Positions 5,579-5,760 of a stretch of 5,760 nucleotides of DNA are shown one piece after another. A program made the translations under genes and the position numbers. Source of the DNA: Dehalococcoidia bacterium. GTDB taxonomy: Bacteria > Chloroflexota > Dehalococcoidia > E44-bin15. The notes under the pieces were generated by a model, which saw only the letters and a list, made by a program, of their open reading frames with translations, ran no database searches and had not been told where the DNA came from. Positions within the stretch are counted from its first letter, which is position 1, and each line of letters opens with the position of its first letter. The DNA lies in the NCBI GenBank assembly GCA_023129355.1, contig JAGMCC010000083.1, positions 1 through 5,760 of the forward strand, written 5' to 3'.

Positions 5579-5760
5579 ATGGAAGAAAAGATGGCGGAGG
5601 AGCCGCAAGCGGAGCCAATTCCCTGGACAGTGTGGGACATCGCCAAGGGGATCGGGTTGGTAATTGGTTTTACCATTCTAATTTCATTTGGCCTGGGAAT
5701 CGGCACTACGCTGCTCATTGGCTCGGATGCTCTCATAAATCTCAGCTCCGAAGGCATTAG
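5579..5760 (+). CDS. Membrane protein N-terminus, possibly a CPBP intramembrane protease
   Basis: Only 60 residues are visible before the right edge. An acidic, proline-containing cytoplasmic lead (1-15) is followed by PWTVWDIAKG (15-24) and a hydrophobic helix, about 25-48 (IGLVIGFTILISFGLGIGTTLLIG). A short charged lead, then PW-x-x-W-D before the first helix, is common at the start of CPBP (Abi/CaaX-type) membrane metalloproteases, but the catalytic EExxxR and histidine motifs would lie outside the window, so this is a guess from the N-terminus only. The ATG has GGAGG 9 bases upstream (5565-5569), inside the end of the CoA-transferase gene, and the gap after that stop is 4 bases, so co-translation is likely. 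Confidence 0.7.
   Translation, partial: MEEKMAEEPQAEPIPWTVWDIAKGIGLVIGFTILISFGLGIGTTLLIGSDALINLSSEGI

Overview
The window comes from a bacterium with moderately high GC (high fifties by eye), heavy use of GTG and TTG start codons, and acyl-CoA chemistry on both strands. A standalone Smr protein, RNase PH, paired family III CoA-transferases and a likely CPBP-type membrane protease would suit an anaerobic or sediment Chloroflexota (Dehalococcoidia-like). A syntrophic deltaproteobacterial-type lineage cannot be excluded. This taxonomic reading is inference from gene content only.

Layout. Bases 1-749 (minus) hold the N-terminal two thirds of an acyl-CoA dehydrogenase that runs off the left edge. 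Bases 750-1195 carry no gene I can support. They hold a plausible promoter and inverted repeat for the dehydrogenase and a possible terminator for the next operon. Bases 1196-1998 (minus) are a two-gene unit, smr-domain gene then YfcE/MJ0936-type phosphodiesterase, joined by a 4-base GTGA overlap. Bases 1999-2180 form a compact divergent promoter region with an extended -10 element for each direction. From 2181 to the right edge everything reads plus: rph (RNase PH), two paralogous CaiB/BaiF (family III) CoA-transferases, and the start of a membrane protein. Gaps are 74, 65 and 4 bases, so these genes could form one transcription unit.

How the genes relate. RNase PH, the Smr protein and the phosphodiesterase are housekeeping or nucleic-acid related. 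The CoA-transferases would activate an organic acid by CoA transfer, and an acyl-CoA dehydrogenase could oxidise the thioester, but substrates cannot be read from the sequence. The two transferases differ at the catalytic position: Glu174 in the first, the canonical Asp190 in the second. Between them lies an 81-base out-of-frame relic encoding a third CoA-transferase C-terminus, so this locus appears to have undergone tandem duplication and loss.

I see no clear undescribed defence, mobile or RNA system. The best leads are the transferase pair with its relic, the conflict between promoter and start codon of smr, and a purine-rich repeat insertion in the second transferase.
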